From: an uncultured bacterium
Lineage (GTDB): Bacteria; Bacillota; Clostridia; Oscillospirales; Ruminococcaceae
NCBI GenBank assembly: GCA_905214345.1
Contig: CAJMLV010000008.1
Location: forward strand, 1-64,000
DNA length: 64,000 nt
Direction: 5' to 3'
Position numbers and translations under genes: made by a program. The notes under the pieces were generated by a model. It saw only the letters and a program-made list of their open reading frames with translations, had not been told where the DNA came from and made no database searches. Below are positions 42,504 to 50,174 of the stretch, piece after piece (within the stretch, counting starts at the first letter, position 1; the number at the start of each line of letters is the position of its first letter).

Positions 42504-42963
42504 GGTGCGCCTCCTTGCGGGTGTCCAGGAAGTTGCGGATGCCCCGCAGCTGCCCTTCATAGCCGGAGCAGCGGCAGAGATTGCCCGAAAGATACGCCCG
42601 GATCTCGTCGTCGGTGGGGTCGGGGTTTTCCCGCAGCAGGGCGATGGTGTTCATCACAAAACCGGGGTTGCAGAACCCGCACTGGTCGGCGCCCTGGTCG
42701 GCAATGAAAGCCACGAATTCCGCCGCTTCCTCCTGCAATCCTTCCAGGGTGGTCACGCTGCGGCCGTCGGCCCGCACCGCCAGCATGGAGCAGGAAAGCA
42801 CCGGCACCTCGTCCAGAAACACGGTGCACAGCCCGCAGTTGGAGGTCTCGCACCCGCACTTGACGCTGGTGCAGCCCTGGGCACGCAGAAAATCGAAAAG
42901 GGTGGTGTCCGCCTCCACACTGGCGGTGACCGCCCGGCCGTTGAGCTTCAGTTTGATCTCCAT
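42493..42963 (-). CDS. Molybdenum hydroxylase, 2x[2Fe-2S] small subunit
   Basis: 156 residues. The N-terminal plant-type ferredoxin fold has CGCETSNCGLC plus SCSML as the first cluster. The C-terminal four-helix domain has QCGFCNPGFVMN and GNLCRCSGYEGQLRGI as the second cluster. All eight cluster cysteines are present. It passes electrons from the Mo site to FAD. It lies between the FAD and Mo subunit genes, three bases after the FAD gene. Confidence 0.95.
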   Translation of the reverse strand: MEIKLKLNGRAVTASVEADTTLFDFLRAQGCTSVKCGCETSNCGLCTVFLDEVPVLSCSMLAVRADGRSVTTLEGLQEEAAEFVAFIADQGADQCGFCNPGFVMNTIALLRENPDPTDDEIRAYLSGNLCRCSGYEGQLRGIRNFLDTRKEAHHES

Positions 42964-42966
42964 GCT

Positions 42967-43761
42967 TTAGCCCTCCTTTTCGGCCAGTTCCAGCAGCATA
43001 CGTTCGGTGAGAACCCGCACCAGATGGGTGCGGTACTCGGCCCCTGCCCGGGAGTTGGTCCCGGTGGGCACGGTCCTGGCGGCATACTCCGCAAAAGCCC
43101 GGGCACTTTCGGGGGTGATGCCATCCTTCAGCAGGCCGTTCTCGTCATGCACCACCACGGCTTTGCCGGGGCGGGCGCCCACGGCCAGTTTCACCTGCCC
43201 GTTCAGGCAGGAGGCCGCACAGGCCAGCACCGGGAAGTCGGTGCGGGCGTTGCGCACCGAGCGGTAGACCATGGCGCCGGGGGTCTTTTTCAGGATCACA
43301 TGGGTGAGGATGTCCCGGTCATAGGCCAGGGCGGCAAACTGTTCCAGCGGCATGCGCCCGGCCTTGAACAACGCCACCTCGCAGTCGGCGCCCAGCAGCA
43401 CGGTGAGCACGTCGGAAAAGCCGAACCGCCCCCAGATGCTGCCGCCCACCGTGGCCATGTTGCGGAACTGCACGCCCACAATGTCCTTGAGGGCGTTTTC
43501 CACCGCGCCGCCGGTCAGGGCCGCAATGCCCGGGTGATGTTCCAGTTTGCGCAGGGGCACCATGGCCCCGATGCGGTATTCTTCGTCGGTTTCCTCGATG
43601 GTATCCAGCCCCAGACCACTCAGGTCGATGGCGGCGCCCACCGTGATGTCGGACTGCCGCAGCCACAGCATACCGCCCAACACATGGCTGCGCCGGTTCT
43701 GGTTCAGCTCATAGGCCTGTTCAAGACTTTCGGCCCGCACATAGTTTTGGATGTTCAGCAT
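42967..43761 (-). CDS. Molybdenum hydroxylase, FAD-binding subunit
   Basis: 264 residues, CO dehydrogenase flavoprotein-like. Recognisable are the N-terminal AESLEQAYEL, VLGGMLWLRQ as the FAD pyrophosphate loop, and the second loop VGVQFRNMATVGGSIWGRFGFSDVLTVLLGADCEV. The C-terminal part carries an ANARTDFP-like segment and the usual alpha/beta end. It is shorter than typical (about 285-290 residues). First gene of the operon, RBS AAAGGAG; start MLNIQNYVRA at 43761. Confidence 0.92.
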   Translation of the reverse strand: MLNIQNYVRAESLEQAYELNQNRRSHVLGGMLWLRQSDITVGAAIDLSGLGLDTIEETDEEYRIGAMVPLRKLEHHPGIAALTGGAVENALKDIVGVQFRNMATVGGSIWGRFGFSDVLTVLLGADCEVALFKAGRMPLEQFAALAYDRDILTHVILKKTPGAMVYRSVRNARTDFPVLACAASCLNGQVKLAVGARPGKAVVVHDENGLLKDGITPESARAFAEYAARTVPTGTNSRAGAEYRTHLVRVLTERMLLELAEKEG

Positions 43762-43840
43762 CGGAACATATCTCCTTTGCGGCCCCATGGACCGTATTTT
43801 GGGCAAAAATCCGCGAAACTGCCGCATTTTGCCACTATAT

Positions 43841-43892
43841 ATTTTAATAGTAACACATTTTGATTGAAACCGAAAGGCATCTGTGATACAAT
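43841..43892. promoter_or_regulatory. Back-to-back promoters sharing one -35 hexamer (hydroxylase versus Mo importer)
   Basis: Rightward: TTGAAA (43864-43869), 17 bp, TACAAT (43887-43892). Leftward: the same hexamer read in reverse (TTTCAA), 17 bp, TAAAAT (43846-43841). RNA polymerase cannot occupy both at once, so the divergent operons should compete. Confidence 0.6.
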
Positions 43893-43894
43893 CT

Positions 43895-43918
43895 CGTTGT
43901 AGTTTTTGAAATACAACG
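43895..43918. promoter_or_regulatory. ModE-like operator
   Basis: CGTTGTA-N10-TACAACG, a 24-bp element with perfect 7-bp arms just downstream of the rightward -10. From memory, the E. coli modA operator bound by ModE also spans 24 bp between CGTTAT.. and ..ATAACG ends. With a ModE-like gene in the same operon, repression by that protein is the natural reading. Confidence 0.6.
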
Positions 43919-43952
43919 AAGACCGCAACTTCAACCAAGAGGAGAAATCAAC

Positions 43953-45032
43953 ATGAAACGTCTTGCATCCTTTGTGCTGGCCGCCGCCATGGCCCTGAGC
44001 GTCGTGGGCTGCACCGCCGCCGCACCGTCCGAAAGCACCGCGGCCACCCCGGCCCCGGCCACCACCGAAGCGGCCGAGACCCCCGCGCCGGAAGCCACCC
44101 CCGCAGCCGAGGCCGCGGCCTTCCCGGTCACCGTCACCGACCAGGCAGGCCGGGAAGTGACCATTGAGTCCGAGCCCCAGCGCATCGTCAGCGGCTACTA
44201 CATCTCCACCAGCCTGCTCATCGCCCTGGGCCAGACCGACAAGCTGGTGGGCATCGAAGCCAAGGCCGACACCCGGCCCATCTATTCCCTGAGCGCCCCC
44301 GAACTGCTGGAACTGCCCAATGTTGGTTCCGCCAAGGAGTTTGATCTGGAAGGCTGCGCCGCCCTGGAGCCCGACCTGGTCATCCTGCCCCTGAAGCTGT
44401 CCGACGCCGCCGAGACTCTGTCCGGCCTGGGCATCCCGGTCATCCTCATCAACCCCGAGGACCAGGAACTGCTGGAAGAGACCATCGCCCTGGTGGGCAC
44501 CGCCACCGGCAGCACCGAAGCCGCCGATGAACTGCTGGCCTTCTCCGACGACCAGGCTGCCGAGCTGGAAAGCCTGATGGCCGACGTGGAGCGCCCCACT
44601 GTCTATCTGGCGGGCAACTCCGACCTGCTGTCCACCGCGGGCGACGCCATGTACCAGAGCGACATGATCCGCCTGGCAGGCGGTGAGAACGTGGCCGCCG
44701 AGCTCACCGACACCTATTGGGTGGATGTAGACTACGAGCAGATCCTGGCCTGGGACCCCGAATACATCATTCTGGCTTCCGACGCTTCCTACACCTGTGA
44801 GGACGTGCTGAACGACGAAGCCCTGGCCTCCTGCACCGCCGTGGTCAACGGCAACGTCTACCAGATCCCCTCCGACGCCGAAGCCTGGGACAGCCCGGTT
44901 CCCAGCGGCATCCTGGGTTCCGTCTGGCTGGCCTCCGTGCTGCACCCCGACGTGATGAGCACCGAGGACGCCACCGCTGTGATGAGCAACTACTATGACA
45001 CCTTCTACCACTTCACCTACCCGGCGGCCTGA
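43953..45032 (+). CDS. Substrate-binding lipoprotein of a BtuF/FepB-type importer, probable molybdate/tungstate
   Basis: 359 residues. Signal peptide with lipobox SVVGC (Cys about 20), an Ala/Pro/Glu/Thr-rich tether to about 57, then two lobes joined by a long helix, the class III periplasmic-binding-protein layout. It opens VTVTDQAGREVTIESEPQRIVSGYYISTSLLIALG, followed by LEPDLVILPLKLSDAAETL and EDQELLEETIALVGTATG. The family includes siderophore, haem, cobalamin and, in Haemophilus MolA, molybdate binders. The locus (ModE-like protein, MocA, Mo hydroxylase, ModE-like box) favours molybdate/tungstate over iron. RBS AGAGGAG. It overlaps the permease gene by 38 bp. Confidence 0.85.
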   Translation: MKRLASFVLAAAMALSVVGCTAAAPSESTAATPAPATTEAAETPAPEATPAAEAAAFPVTVTDQAGREVTIESEPQRIVSGYYISTSLLIALGQTDKLVGIEAKADTRPIYSLSAPELLELPNVGSAKEFDLEGCAALEPDLVILPLKLSDAAETLSGLGIPVILINPEDQELLEETIALVGTATGSTEAADELLAFSDDQAAELESLMADVERPTVYLAGNSDLLSTAGDAMYQSDMIRLAGGENVAAELTDTYWVDVDYEQILAWDPEYIILASDASYTCEDVLNDEALASCTAVVNGNVYQIPSDAEAWDSPVPSGILGSVWLASVLHPDVMSTEDATAVMSNYYDTFYHFTYPAA

Positions 45033-45987
45033 GGCCGTCCTGCTCAGCGCCGCTGCCCTTCTGGTGGTGGCGCTGGCCGTTGCCAGCCTGCTGGTGGGCA
45101 AATATCCCCTGACTCTGGAAGGAATCCTGCATGACGAGATGCAGCGCCAGGTGTTCCTGACCCTGCGCCTGCCCCGGGCCCTGACCGGGGTGGTGGGCGG
45201 CTTCGCCCTGGGGGTGTGCGGCTTTGTGTACCAGACGGTCTTCCGCAATCCTCTGGCGTCTCCGGATATCATCGGTGTGTCCTCCGGGGCCAGCGCCGGG
45301 GCTGCCGCGGGCATCCTCTTTCTTTCGGGGGCGGCGGGCATCACCCTGGCCGCCTTCGGGGGTGCTCTGGCGGCGGTGGTGCTGGCGCTGGGGCTTTCGG
45401 CCCTGGATTGCCGGGGACAGAGCGGCACCATCGTGCTGGCGGGCATTGCGGTGCACGCTCTGGCCCAGACGGTGCTCATGTGCCTGAAACTCACCGCCGA
45501 CCCCGAGCGGGAACTGGCGTCCATCGAATACTGGATCATGGGCAGTCTGAACGGCATCAAGGCCAGCGCCCTGCCGGTGAACCTGGCTCTGTGTGTCCTC
45601 TGCGTGGCGGCCCTGTTCGCTTTGCACCGGCAGGTGCTGCTGCTCAGCACCGAGGAGGGCGAAGCCCGGATGCTGGGGGTGAACGTAACCGCCCTGCGGC
45701 TGCTGGTGCTGCTGGCGGCCACCCTGGCGGTGGCGGCGGTGGTCAGCCTCACCGGTCTGGTGAGCTTTGTGGGCCTGCTGGCCCCTCACGCCGCCCGGCT
45801 GCTGTGCAAGGGCAGCCGCCTGCCCACCCTGGCCCTGAGCGGTCTGTGCGGGGCGGCGCTGCTATGCGCGGCGGACATCCTGGCCCGCAGCGTGGCCGCC
45901 ACCGAACTGCCGGTGAGCATCTTCACCAGTTTGCTGGGGGCGCCTTTCCTGGTCTTTCTGCTGGTGCGGGAGGGCCGTAACGTATGA
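44995..45987 (+). CDS. FecCD/BtuC-type permease, probable molybdate/tungstate
   Basis: 330 residues, about ten membrane segments. FecCD hallmarks are LRLPRALTGVVGGFALGVCGFVYQTVFRNPLASPDIIGVSSGASAGAA (about 48-91) and LTGLVSFVGLLAPHAARLL (about 249-267), where the ATPase docks. It forms the channel of the importer. The start lies 38 bp inside the binding-protein gene with no clear RBS, so translation is coupled. The stop overlaps the ATPase start (ATGA). Confidence 0.9.
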   Translation: MTPSTTSPTRRPEAVLLSAAALLVVALAVASLLVGKYPLTLEGILHDEMQRQVFLTLRLPRALTGVVGGFALGVCGFVYQTVFRNPLASPDIIGVSSGASAGAAAGILFLSGAAGITLAAFGGALAAVVLALGLSALDCRGQSGTIVLAGIAVHALAQTVLMCLKLTADPERELASIEYWIMGSLNGIKASALPVNLALCVLCVAALFALHRQVLLLSTEEGEARMLGVNVTALRLLVLLAATLAVAAVVSLTGLVSFVGLLAPHAARLLCKGSRLPTLALSGLCGAALLCAADILARSVAATELPVSIFTSLLGAPFLVFLLVREGRNV

Positions 45988-46781
45988 AACAACTGCAAGT
46001 GAACCAGATCACCGCCGGCTACCATGGCCGCACGGTGGTCCACGACCTTTCCTTTACCCTGGCAGGCGGGCAGGTGCTGGGGGTGCTGGGTGCCAACGGC
46101 AGCGGCAAGACCACCTTCATCAAGGCGGTGTGCGGCATCCTGCCCCACCAGGGGCAATGCCTGCTGGACGGCACGGCGCTGGAACACTTACGCCCCAAGG
46201 CCCTGGCCCGGCTGTGTGGGTACATCCCCCAGCGCAGCGGGCTTGCCATCGAGCTGTCCGCCCTGGACGTGGTGCTCATGGGCTTCAATCCCCATCTGGG
46301 GCTGCTGCAACCCCCCACCCCGGCCATGCGGCAGGCGGCTTCCGCCATGCTGGAACAAGTCGGCCTGCCCGGCCGTGACCGGGACAGCTACCTGACCTTG
46401 AGCGAAGGCCAGAAACAGCTGTGCCTGCTGGCCCGGGCTCTGGTGGGCGGGGCGGAACTGCTTTTGCTGGACGAGCCGGAAAGTGCCCTGGACCTGCGGG
46501 CCCGGCACCGCACCCTGCACCTGCTGCGGGAGTTTGCCGCCACGGGGGACCGGGCGGTGCTTTTAAGCCTGCACGACCCCAACCTGGCGCTGAACTTCTG
46601 CGACGCCCTGTTGCTGGTGGAAAACGGCCGGGCCGCGGGGCTGGTGCGCCCGGGGCGGGACAGTGACGAAGCCATCACGGCTGCCTTGTCCCGCATTTAC
46701 GGCCCCGTCTGCCTGCGCCATTGCACCGACGACAACGGCCGGCCCCATCTGGTCATGCTCAAGGAGGTGGACACCCCATGA
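45984..46781 (+). CDS. ABC transporter ATP-binding protein (BtuD/FecE type)
   Basis: 265 residues. Walker A GANGSGKTTFIKAV (about 36-49), Q-loop GYIPQRSGLAIELSALDVVLMG, signature LSEGQKQLCLLARAL (LSEGQ in place of LSGGQ), Walker B LLLLDEPESALD, H-loop VLLSLHDPNLALNFCD. The C-terminal 40 residues have the short extension usual for vitamin B12/siderophore-type ATPases. It drives the importer. Its neighbours on both sides overlap by four bases. Confidence 0.92.
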   Translation: MKQLQVNQITAGYHGRTVVHDLSFTLAGGQVLGVLGANGSGKTTFIKAVCGILPHQGQCLLDGTALEHLRPKALARLCGYIPQRSGLAIELSALDVVLMGFNPHLGLLQPPTPAMRQAASAMLEQVGLPGRDRDSYLTLSEGQKQLCLLARALVGGAELLLLDEPESALDLRARHRTLHLLREFAATGDRAVLLSLHDPNLALNFCDALLLVENGRAAGLVRPGRDSDEAITAALSRIYGPVCLRHCTDDNGRPHLVMLKEVDTP

Positions 46782-47134
46782 AACCCGTGACCCGCGTGTA
46801 TCTCTATGACGAGGAGGGCAACAAGTTCTTCGGGGAAGGCCCCTACCGCCTGCTGCGGGGGGTGGAGGAGACCGGCTCCCTCCGGGCTTCCGCCATGGCC
46901 ATGGGCATGGCCTACACCAAGGCTTTGCGCCTGTTGCAGACGGCGGAGAAAGCACTGGGCTTTCCCCTGACCACCCGCACCACCGGCGGCCATGCCGGGG
47001 GCGGCAGCCGCCTGACCCCCCAGGGCGCGGCTTTCCTGGCCGATTACGCCCGCTACCGGGACCGCTGCGCCGAAGAAAACCGCCTTTTGTGGCAGCGGGA
47101 ATTTTCCCGCTATGACCCGGAAACCTCAAAATAA
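46778..47134 (+). CDS. ModE-like winged-helix regulator without molybdate-binding domains
   Basis: 118 residues. A LysR/ModE-type winged helix: LYDEEGNKFFGEGPYRLLRGVEETGSLRASAMAMGMAYTKALRLLQTAEKALGFPLTTRTTGGHAGGGSRLTPQGAAFLADYARY. The TGSL..A...MGMAYTKALRLL and GGHAGGGSRLT stretches match the DNA-binding half of ModE. The C-terminal molbindin domains that bind molybdate in E. coli ModE are absent, so how the effector is sensed is open. ATGA overlap with the ATPase gene and AAGGAGG RBS. It probably binds the palindrome at 43895-43918. Confidence 0.85.
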   Translation: MKPVTRVYLYDEEGNKFFGEGPYRLLRGVEETGSLRASAMAMGMAYTKALRLLQTAEKALGFPLTTRTTGGHAGGGSRLTPQGAAFLADYARYRDRCAEENRLLWQREFSRYDPETSK

Positions 47135-47166
47135 CTTGTGCCCTTTCTTGCGGCACCCGGAAACCC

Positions 47167-47200
47167 AGCCCGGACGGAGTTCCCGCCCGGGCTGTTTCGC
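47167..47200 (+). terminator. Hairpin between the ModE-like gene and the NTPase-MocA gene
   Basis: AGCCCGGACGG pairs with CCGCCCGGGCT (one mismatch) around a 5-base loop, followed by GTTTCG. The weak T run suggests attenuation. Confidence 0.45.
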
Positions 47201-47277
47201 ACCCGCCGCCTTGACGCCCACCCCGGGCGGGTGCTACATTGAAAACAAACCATCCCCACACAAAGGAGGTCCGCCCC

Positions 47278-48375
47278 ATGTCATCCGCCCTGATGTACCC
47301 CATTCCCCGGGCCGTGGTGCGGGCCTTCGCCGCATCGGGCAAGCGGCATCTGCTGCTCACCGGCGGGCGGGGTGCGGGCAAGAGCACTTTGCTGGGCGCC
47401 ATCCTGCCCCTGTTGGGAGCGGGCGATATCCCCGACATCCTCACCTTTGCCCGGCCGGGGCAGGCAGTTTTTCTGCGCCGCAACGCTGCGCAAGAGCCCA
47501 CACCCATCGGGGTGTTCGACGCCTCTCTCCCCGGCCCGGACACCCGCATGCGCCCCTTGCCTGAAGGCTTCCTGCCCGGCATCGCCGCCCTGAACGCCGC
47601 CCCCGCCGGGAACTGGGTATCGGTGGATGAGATCGGCTATCTGGAAACGTCCTGCCCCTCTTACTGCGATGCCCTGCGTGCTGCCTTTGCCCGCTGCCGG
47701 GTGGCGGCAGTGGTGCGCAAGGCGGACCTGCCCTTTCTGAAAGAACTGCTTTCCCGCCCCGACGTGTTTGTGCTGGATCTGGACTGTCCCCACGACCCCG
47801 GCTGCGTGATCCTGGCTTCCGGGCTGGGGCGGCGGTTCGGGCCGAGGGGCAAGCTGCTGGTGCCCTTCCGCAGCCGGCCCTTGCTGGGCCGGGCGCTGGA
47901 CGCCACCAACCGACTGTTCCGGCAGGACCGGCGCATCGCGGTCACCCGCAGCGAACAAGCCGCCGACTTCTGCCGCGCCGAGGGGGTGCCGGTGCTTCTC
48001 CACGCCCAGCCCCACCGCAGCGACACCATCCGCCTGGGGCTGGAAGCCCTGGGCACCCCGGAAGGCTGCCTCTTCTGCCCCGCGGACCAGCCCCTGCTCA
48101 CCGCCGAAACGGTGCAGGCTCTGCTGTTCTGTGCCGCCCACGACCCCGCCGCTGTCTGGCGTCCCGCCCATGGGGGCGTGCCCGGAGCGCCGGTATTCTT
48201 TCCACAATTTTTGCTTTCCCGGTTGAAAACCCTGGCCCCCGGTCAGGGCGGGCGAAGTATTCTGAAGGACGCCCCCTGCCCTGTGCGGCTGCTGGACTGC
48301 CCCGACGGACGGGAACTGGCGGACACCGACACCCCCGCCGCTCTGGCAGCCCTGGAAGCTGCCGCCCGGCCATAA
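47278..48375 (+). CDS. Fusion of THEP1-type NTPase and MocA-like molybdopterin nucleotidyltransferase
   Basis: 365 residues. Residues 1-170 are an NTPase_1 (THEP1) domain: Walker A LLLTGGRGAGKSTLL (about 20-34) and Walker B WVSVDEIGYLETSCPSYC (about 115-132). Residues 178-365 are a MobA/MocA-type nucleotidyltransferase: ASGLGRRFGPRGKLLVPFRSRPLLGRAL, then GCLFCPADQPLLTAETVQALL with the metal-binding Asp, and an AVWRPAHGGVPGAPVFFP segment typical of MocA. MocA adds CMP to molybdopterin to give the dinucleotide cofactor of xanthine-dehydrogenase-type enzymes, so the protein probably matures the divergent hydroxylase. The NTPase half may work as a chaperone-like or metal-handling step (inference). 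Start at 47278 with AAAGGAGG. Confidence 0.85.
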   Translation: MSSALMYPIPRAVVRAFAASGKRHLLLTGGRGAGKSTLLGAILPLLGAGDIPDILTFARPGQAVFLRRNAAQEPTPIGVFDASLPGPDTRMRPLPEGFLPGIAALNAAPAGNWVSVDEIGYLETSCPSYCDALRAAFARCRVAAVVRKADLPFLKELLSRPDVFVLDLDCPHDPGCVILASGLGRRFGPRGKLLVPFRSRPLLGRALDATNRLFRQDRRIAVTRSEQAADFCRAEGVPVLLHAQPHRSDTIRLGLEALGTPEGCLFCPADQPLLTAETVQALLFCAAHDPAAVWRPAHGGVPGAPVFFPQFLLSRLKTLAPGQGGRSILKDAPCPVRLLDCPDGRELADTDTPAALAALEAAARP

Positions 48376-48413
48376 AAAACGCCCCCGGCCATGCACGGTC
48401 GGGGGCGTTTTTT
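48376..48413. terminator. Bidirectional Rho-independent terminator
   Basis: CGCCCCCGGCC pairs with GGTCGGGGGCG, with A and T runs on either side, between convergent genes. Confidence 0.9.
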
Positions 48414-48421
48414 GTTCATGT

Positions 48422-48832
48422 TCAATAGACGAATTTTTTCTGGGCCAGGTAATTCACAAAGAAGAGCGTGCAGTCCACCGGCACCTTCAAAAACAGTTCC
48501 GGCACCACCGGCAGCGCCTTGGCCAGCGCTGCCACCAGCATCCCGCTGCACAGGGTCTTGAGGACGGTGACAACGGTGTACAGGGTAGCCGACCGCTCGT
48601 GAGAGGTACTGCTGTGGAACACCAGGAAATAGTTCAGCAGATAGTTGCACAGGCTGGACAACACCCGGGCCGCGATGGTGGCGGCCAGGATGGCGGCACT
48701 TTCGGACATGTGGTCCTGCAGCAGGGCACACAGCACCGCAAAGGCCCCCAGGTCCACCACGCTGGAGGAAACGGAGGAAGCCAGGAAACGTACAAAAGGC
48801 CGGTTTTCGGCCACGGATTTTACTTGGGACAA
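48422..48832 (-). CDS. GtrA-family membrane protein
   Basis: 136 residues with four hydrophobic segments: FVRFLASSVSSSVVDLGAFAVLCALL, AAILAATIAARVLSSLCNYLLNYFLVF, a third around LYTVVTVLKTLCSGMLVAAL, and a fourth ending FFVNYLAQKKFVY. The NYLLNYFLVF segment and K/R-F ending are the GtrA signature. Members flip or help transfer lipid-linked sugars. The start is uncertain. A TTG at 48832 and a GTG at 48814 are the candidates downstream of the likely -10 (TATAAT near 48905), and no ATG is available. Confidence 0.78.
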   Translation of the reverse strand: MSQVKSVAENRPFVRFLASSVSSSVVDLGAFAVLCALLQDHMSESAAILAATIAARVLSSLCNYLLNYFLVFHSSTSHERSATLYTVVTVLKTLCSGMLVAALAKALPVVPELFLKVPVDCTLFFVNYLAQKKFVY

Positions 48833-48941
48833 CGCCGGGTCACAACCTTTCGAGGGTACAAAACAAAGGGACGCCCCGCCGGACTGCGGGGTACGCCCCT
48901 TATTATAACGTACTCTTGTCAAAAATTGCAAGGCCGTGCCG

Positions 48942-49961
48942 TCAGTTCAGCGTTTTGCCAAAAAATTCCAGTTCCGGGCGAATGGTCTGCATCAGGGTGT
49001 CGAAAGCGTCGGGGGTCAGGCTCTGGGCGCCGTCGCTCTTGGCCTTGGCCGGGTCGTTGTGCACCTCGATCATCAGGCCGTCCGCGCCCACAGCCACGGC
49101 CGCCGCCGCCAGCGACGGCACCATGAAGGCGATGCCCGCCGCGTGGCTGGGGTCGATGACCACCGGCAGATGGGTCATTTTCTTCAGCATAGGCACGGCA
49201 GAAATATCCAGGGTGTTGCGCATGCTGGTCTCGAAGGTGCGGATGCCACGCTCGCACAGCACCACGTTGGGGTTGCCCTCGGCCATGATGTACTCGGCGC
49301 TCATGACCAGTTCTTCCAGGGTGGAGGAAAGGCCCCGCTTGAGCAGTACCGGGATGTTGGTGCGGCCCACCGCTTTCAGCAGTTCAAAGTTCTGCATGTT
49401 GCGGGCGCCGATCTGGATCATATCCACCCCCGCTTCCTCAAACAAGGGGATGTGCTCGTTGTTCATCAGCTCGGTGACGATGGGCTGGCCGGTCACCGCC
49501 CGGGCCTCCTTCATCAGTTCCAGCCCCTCGGCCCGCAGGCCCTGGAAGCTGTACGGGCTGGTGCGGGGCTTGAAGGCGCCGCCCCGCAGGATGGACGCCC
49601 CCGCCGCCTGCACCCGCCGGGCGATGCTGATGATCTGCTCCTTGCCCTCCACGCTGCAGGGGCCCGCCATCACCGCGAAGTTACTCCCGCCGATCTTGTG
49701 GCCGCCCACGTCCACCACCGTGTCGTCGGGGTGGAATTTGCGGTTGGCTTTCTTGTAGGGTTCGGACACACGGCGGCAGGTATCCACCACCGGGTTGGCC
49801 AGCACCCAGCTTTCGCTCAGGGCCTTGGTATCACCGATCAGGCCCAGGATGTGGGTATCGCTGCCCACGGAGTCGTTGATCTCAAACCCCATGGCGCGCA
49901 GTTCGCCGCAGAACTGCTGTACCTTTTCCTGGGGTGCGTTGTGCTTCAGTACGATGATCAT
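48942..49961 (-). CDS. aroF: 3-deoxy-7-phosphoheptulonate (DAHP) synthase
   Basis: 339 residues. An N-terminal ferredoxin-like regulatory domain (1-70, MIIVLKHNAPQEKVQQFCGEL..) is followed by the class I-beta DAHP synthase barrel. Key segments are VMAGPCSVEGKEQI (PEP site), RGGAFKPRTSPYSFQG, GVDMIQIGARNMQNFELL, VLLKRG, ICERGIRTFE-like VVLCERGIRTFE, and LPVVIDPSHAAG. It condenses PEP with erythrose-4-phosphate, the first step of the shikimate pathway. RBS AAGGAGAGG. Monocistronic, controlled by a promoter whose spacer holds an 18-bp palindrome. Confidence 0.96.
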   Translation of the reverse strand: MIIVLKHNAPQEKVQQFCGELRAMGFEINDSVGSDTHILGLIGDTKALSESWVLANPVVDTCRRVSEPYKKANRKFHPDDTVVDVGGHKIGGSNFAVMAGPCSVEGKEQIISIARRVQAAGASILRGGAFKPRTSPYSFQGLRAEGLELMKEARAVTGQPIVTELMNNEHIPLFEEAGVDMIQIGARNMQNFELLKAVGRTNIPVLLKRGLSSTLEELVMSAEYIMAEGNPNVVLCERGIRTFETSMRNTLDISAVPMLKKMTHLPVVIDPSHAAGIAFMVPSLAAAAVAVGADGLMIEVHNDPAKAKSDGAQSLTPDAFDTLMQTIRPELEFFGKTLN

Positions 49962-50024
49962 GGTGTTTCCCTCTCCTTGTATGGTATGGCCCGGGGGCCT
50001 GGTTTCTTTCCTTTGGCAGGCTAT

Positions 50025-50053
50025 AGTTTAGCACTTTAATGCATTAAAGTCAA
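50025..50053 (-). promoter_or_regulatory. aroF promoter with operator palindrome in the spacer
   Basis: Minus-strand TTGACT (50053-50048), 17 bp, TAAACT (50030-50025). The perfect palindrome ACTTTAATGCATTAAAGT (50033-50050) fills the spacer, so a bound repressor would block RNA polymerase. An aromatic amino-acid repressor is the likely binder (inference). Confidence 0.65.
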
Positions 50054-50059
50054 TACTGC

Positions 50060-50088
50060 TTTACAACTTTTTCTCCCAGGGCTATAAT
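50060..50088 (+). promoter_or_regulatory. Promoter of the ybaK-rsuA operon
   Basis: TTTACA (50060-50065), 17 bp, TATAAT (50083-50088). It diverges from the aroF promoter. Confidence 0.7.
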
Positions 50089-50174
50089 TTTGGTGCGAAA
50101 CCGGATTTTTTCGCCCGGCCCGGCCGGGTTTTATTCCCAATCACGTCCATTTTTTCATAAAGAGAGGGGTTCCC

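Noticed and set aside
40263..42707. 814-codon open frame on the + strand opposite the molybdenum hydroxylase genes
   Set aside because: It is the antisense shadow of well-identified genes. GC-rich third positions keep the reverse frame open, the composition (His, Gly, Val rich) matches no family, and there is no RBS.
43953..46781. Reading the importer as an iron-siderophore or cobalamin system
   Set aside because: Fold families allow it, but the co-transcribed ModE-like protein and MocA fusion, the ModE-like box and the divergent Mo hydroxylase favour molybdate/tungstate. Kept as the alternative.
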